A DNA stretch of 64,000 nucleotides from Stratiolaelaps scimitus (taxonomy: Eukaryota > Arthropoda > Arachnida > Mesostigmata > Laelapidae). The position numbers were made by a program, and so were the translations under genes. The DNA lies in NCBI GenBank assembly GCA_019614645.1, contig JABWDB010000012.1, positions 6,386,001 through 6,450,000 of the forward strand, in the 5' to 3' direction. Positions 60,400-64,000 of this stretch are shown one piece after another. Positions within the stretch are counted from its first letter, which is position 1, and each line of letters starts with the position of its first letter. The notes beneath the pieces were generated by a model that worked only from the letters and a program-made list of their open reading frames with translations, was not told the origin of the DNA and ran no database searches.

Positions 60400-60739
60400 A
60401 ATGCGTTTGTGGCCAGCGATTCGGATCATCCTTGCTCCGACCTCGCCTGACGTTGCCTTCGACCAGTGACCACCACACCAGTGCTACTTACTGCTATACC
60501 CCCCCTCCCCCCCCTTTCCACCAATGGTTGTTCCCGAATGGTCGGTATACAGTATCCCAAGACACTTATCCCAATCTTGTTTCGTTCGTTCCGGTCGACT
60601 TGACATCACGCCCGGCGATCCGCACACAGCGAAAGCTGGTCGGCGACTCGTCATTGCAGGAGAGCGTGGAGGCGCCAGAGCATGGGATACTCGCCAAAAG
60701 AGCGGGTATTGCCCATATCGGCGTTACCGTTAAAAACTT
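60400..60739 (-). other. Exon-like segment, frame and strand unresolved
   Basis: On the - strand a strong acceptor at 60740 opens a 59-codon frame with a hydrophobic stretch (TPIWAIPALLASIP) but no good donor. On the + strand the same bases carry ACACAG at about 60630, then a frame reading RKLVGDSSLQESVEAPEHGI that ends in TGA at 60743. I cannot choose between them. Confidence 0.2.
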
Positions 60740-61167
60740 CTGAGCAGAACGTTAGTGGAGAAATTTAAACGACCGGACCCCAAAAGCCCTACGCAATGTC
60801 CCCAGGCAGACTTTTCAGCAGGAGGACGCAGAATATCATGGAAAACAGCCCGTCACCAGTCGTGACTGGTCGTCATACGATAACGTTGATTTTTGAACCA
60901 TTATAATTAATCATTTAACATTGTAGGTTATAAACAAAAGGAAATTTACCTATCCAGATTTTTGGTTTTTATGTATTATATCTATATAATGAAGAGTCTT
61001 TGCGTTTTGGTATCATCTTATGATCAATTTCCTATTATCGATTGATTTTACCAAGATATTTCTTCATGTTTATATGATTGCTTTCTCGTAATATATCATA
61101 TTAGGCAGCTTTGTTTCTGGACAATTGACACGATGAACTCGTAAACAACACCTTTATTTACAAAAAT

Positions 61168-61302
61168 ATAAAGGTTTTATTGGTTTATTAACCGAGCTGC
61201 AGTTGTACAATGCTCAAGTTATATAGGTCAGGTCTTGCGACTCGAGCCTGCGCCCTCAGGCTTTTTGCAGCCAGATAATTAGCCGTCCAAGCCACCGCGC
61301 CG
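61168..61302 (-). repeat. SINE family A, copy 6
   Basis: In reverse orientation: head GGCGCGGTGGCTTGGACGGC with B-box-like AGGCTCGAGTCGC, then TATAACTTGAGCATTGTACA, and tail CTCGGTTAATAAACCAATAAA ending AACCTTTATA. It preserves the longest 3' tail of the six copies, so the family's 3' end is best read here. Confidence 0.85.
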
Positions 61303-61330
61303 AATAAACGCTGCATTCGTGTCGACCGAG

Positions 61331-61750
61331 ATGGTGTGCATCGTCGGTGTCCAGAAATGGTGGATCGTAGTGATTTTCAGCACGGTGAGTGTTCTGACCA
61401 TCCTCATTAGCAGCAAACGACCACAGTCTGTATGAACGACTTTGCCAATTCAACGAACTCAAGTCCCGACTAGACAAGCGCGAACCTAGAGCAAATCGCC
61501 GAGATACTTACGCAATGTGTGCGACGTTACGATGACAATACAACGTAAGCACCGACGACTCGAATCTCGTCTCGGCGCTGTCGAACATCCCCAAACTGCT
61601 GACGTGTCCTGTGCCCGTATTGAACGCCGACGCCGCTTTCAGGCACCAGCTGATCGCAAACGACCAGATACTGAGTAAGCAGATAGATCGAGTGGGTAGA
61701 TTGTTGGTGAGCCACGACCACCAGTCGTAGTGGCACCATTGGCAGTGCAT
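61331..61750 (-). CDS. Exon-like pair of unknown function beside the SINE (strand uncertain)
   Basis: On the - strand an ATG at 61750 opens a frame with one hydrophobic segment (SICLLSIWSFAISWCLKAAS) that ends at GC|GTAAGTAT (61512, phase 2). After a 42-bp intron closed by GCGCTTGTCTAG it can continue in phase as RDLSSLNWQSRSYRLWSFAA, running into the SINE. On the + strand the same DNA offers MVCIVGVQKWWIVVIFST|GTGAGT at 61331-61384 and a GC3-rich frame at 61547-61738 (SALSNIPKLLTCPVPVLNAD). The + acceptor is poor and the phases disagree, so - is slightly preferred. No family is recognised. Confidence 0.2.
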
Positions 61751-61825
61751 TTGAGCTTGCACGAAGTACGAAGACTCGCAGCCGTCTGCATGTGACGGCG
61801 GCCGTCCTACGCTGGTGTTAAGCAA

Positions 61826-64000
61826 CGGCGCGCCGAAGCCGTCGCGTCGGAACAGCTCAGGCAGAATGTCCTGTCGGCTCGGTCGGGAATGTTCAGCAGC
61901 AGTCGGAGCCGAGGCGGCGTTGGCCTGAAGGACTGCGTTAGGCCGGGCAGGGGGAGGCCGCCAGCGTCGGCAGGACGTCGGTCGCGCGCGTGGCAGCTCA
62001 CAGCTCTCCCATTCGAAGGGTAAGCTTCATAGGGAAAAGCTGCCCAGCTGACTAGCCGGCTGAGACCAATGGTGCCTCCAGTAGACGATATCTGGGTATC
62101 GATCGGCTCCGAGGGCCATGGCCCTCGGAGTCCTCTGCAGCGGATTTTTAGATTAAATTCGTCTTTGCCCCGAGCGTCACAGCGGCACCCTCGGCTGGCC
62201 CTGCGACCGGCGTCGGCAACGGCGACGGTGCTTTGCTCGGGCGGGGACAGGGTGTCCGCCGTCACCGTATCTATCTAGCTAGCTAGCCTCTTCGGCTCTC
62301 TGAGCCTGATAGACTACTGGCTCGCTGAGAAGCGTTTAGGGGGAACAGTGCGGGCAAAGGCCAGTGGGTTCGCCAGTGGAGGCCGAGTCGACGAGTGAGC
62401 GACCTGGTGTTCGCAAACTGCGAATCGGCCAACCACTGCTCGGGAAGCAGGGAGGGAAGAAACTGGGATCAGAGGTGTCTCTGCCCGAGTGTCGTTTCCC
62501 GACTGGGCACCGCCAGCAAGAACCCTCGGCATTGCTTGCTCGTGCCAGTGCCGCTTGCCGCCGCCGCCGCCGCCGCCGCTCCTCCTATAGCTTGATACTG
62601 GGTCGGCGTCCCAGTCGGTCGGCTGGTAGCAGGCGAACCAGAGGTCGACGGTGACGCGTCGCAGTGCTCTGCGATGAACTGGTCCGTTGCATGGTCCCCA
62701 TGCCTCTCTTTTGCTGGGTCCATCCGCATTGCTATCCCCACGCATTAGCCCAAACGCTACACTAGCACTGCTGTTGCGCGATCCACGATGCTCTCGCAGA
62801 CTTCCGTGCCTGCGCCGCCATGTCTCGCTGGTGGTGATGGTGGTGCTGCCAGCATTGGCAGTCTCTCCGGCGGTGGTAGCAGCAGCAGCAGCAGAGGCCT
62901 GCCCAGCGCTACGGCTTCTTTTCCCTTGAGACCTCGCCTCAGAGACCTCTCAGACCTCAGTCAGCTAGGCAGAAAGAAGGCCGTTGTTGGCCGCTAAAGC
63001 TTGACTGCACAGCACAGAACGAGCCATCCGCCGGTTCGAACCGTTCGCCTTTAGAACTAGGGCAGTGCCTCTCTATTTCTGGCCTTCTCTCGCAATCTCT
63101 CCTGCAGCTTGCCTGCTGTAGGCCCGGCCCCCCTGCTCGTCCCGCTCGACGAGTAAGAAGGCACAGCGGGGATAGCTTCGGGCCTCTGAGTGGCCAATCG
63201 GTCCACAGACGAGCGAATTCCTTCTTTATTACTTTCTGATAGTGGCGGAGGCTTGAGGCAGGCTGAGGTCAGCTGGGGCGTAGTGAGCCCAGAAGCAGTG
63301 AGCGTTACTGGACACTCCTGTGCCGCCCACTCAGGAGTGAGACACAGGACACAGCCGGATAACGTGCCACATGCGATCTCCTCCTCAAGTCCCTACCGTC
63401 TCCGCCTTGCCGTACCTCTTTCCTATTCCAGCGCCTATAGCTTATGCTTAGCCATAGCACCGTGGTCTCCTCAGCGTCCACATACTCGCAACGCTTTCGG
63501 ATATCTCTCTGCAGATCACTCACCCTGCCTGCTATGGGGAGAGCGAGAACCTATTTCGGATTGGTTCGGCGCGAGATTCGTCAGATCAGAATCGACTGAG
63601 CTAGCCCGATCGGTTCTTGTCATTCTATTTTCTGTTGCCCTTTGCACAAGAAGACTCGGCGACCTTGAAGCTTGTGTACTAACGCAATCGGTCATTTGAT
63701 ATCAGTAATTTCTACGAAGCACAAGCAATTGTAATAATTCTGTTTATCATACCCAACAGGGTTAGTGTCTAGCTCCGTTTCAAAAGAGAGTTAATGAACA
63801 AGGTTGATATGAGGCGATACATCGATGCTGCGAATCACGGTCAGGGAAAGCATTATAGGGTAGCATAACCGTATACGAAGTCGGTCGCATTCGTTTGGTA
63901 CATCCTGCGAGTACATGCACTATTCTATGGGTTCGTGTAGCACTATCAGGGAGTAATATAGCTGAACAGTGAGAATGGGCTTTAACATGAAACACATTCA
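61826..64000. other. GC-rich right edge, no supported gene
   Basis: Overlapping open frames occur on both strands. A 24-bp perfect palindrome (CTCCGAGGGCCATGGCCCTC...) is at 62107-62130 and a (GCC)n at 62557-62579. The longest + frame (63190-63699) has no ATG at its start and no known motif. The last 350 bp are AT-richer and hold nothing recognisable. Confidence 0.35.
62557..62579. repeat. (GCC)n trinucleotide repeat
   Basis: Seven to eight GCC units. Confidence 0.9.

Noticed and set aside
63030..63043. GGTTCGAACC as a tRNA B box
   Set aside because: No A box at the right distance; a short palindrome only.
1..64000. CRISPR arrays, rRNA, integrases, insertion sequences, prokaryotic promoters
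   Set aside because: Looked for; no regularly spaced repeats, no rRNA core motifs and no prokaryotic gene organisation.

Overview
The window reads as animal nuclear DNA, most likely from an arthropod and plausibly a mite or tick. Genes are split by GT-AG introns. AATAAA signals and a TATA box are present. There are many (TA)n, (CT)n and (CAG)n microsatellites and tRNA-derived SINEs, and nothing resembles a bacterial operon. The species guess is inference, because no diagnostic taxon marker was found.

The one secure gene is a three-exon fatty-acid elongase (ELOVL family) on the + strand at 9.17-11.96 kb. It has a TATA box about 150 bp upstream of its ATG and an AATAAA about 0.7 kb after its stop. 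A second gene, of unknown family, lies on the - strand at 53.4-54.7 kb. It is assembled from short exons whose splice phases agree, and it ends at a stop followed by AATAAA. The left edge (1-183) looks like the last coding exon of a + strand gene entering from outside. A weaker cluster of exon-like segments sits at 59.5-61.8 kb, mostly on the - strand, where the strand of one part is unresolved.

The rest is intergenic or intronic. From about 14 to 49 kb the sequence is GC-rich and full of CT/GA tracts, CAG and GGC triplets and G-runs. Long open frames overlap there on both strands and in several frames. I treat these as a result of low stop-codon density, not as genes.

Three dispersed repeat families could be defined by comparing the window with itself. 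Family A is a tRNA-headed SINE with six copies near 13.4, 33.4, 33.5, 50.9, 58.6 and 61.2 kb. Family B is a second tRNA-headed SINE with three copies near 23.8, 25.2 and 42.0 kb. Family C is a ~114-bp element with a conserved stem-loop, at 8.3 and 58.8 kb. A near-perfect 108-bp foldback lies at 3.4 kb. No rRNA, functional tRNA, CRISPR array, origin or prokaryotic signal was seen.
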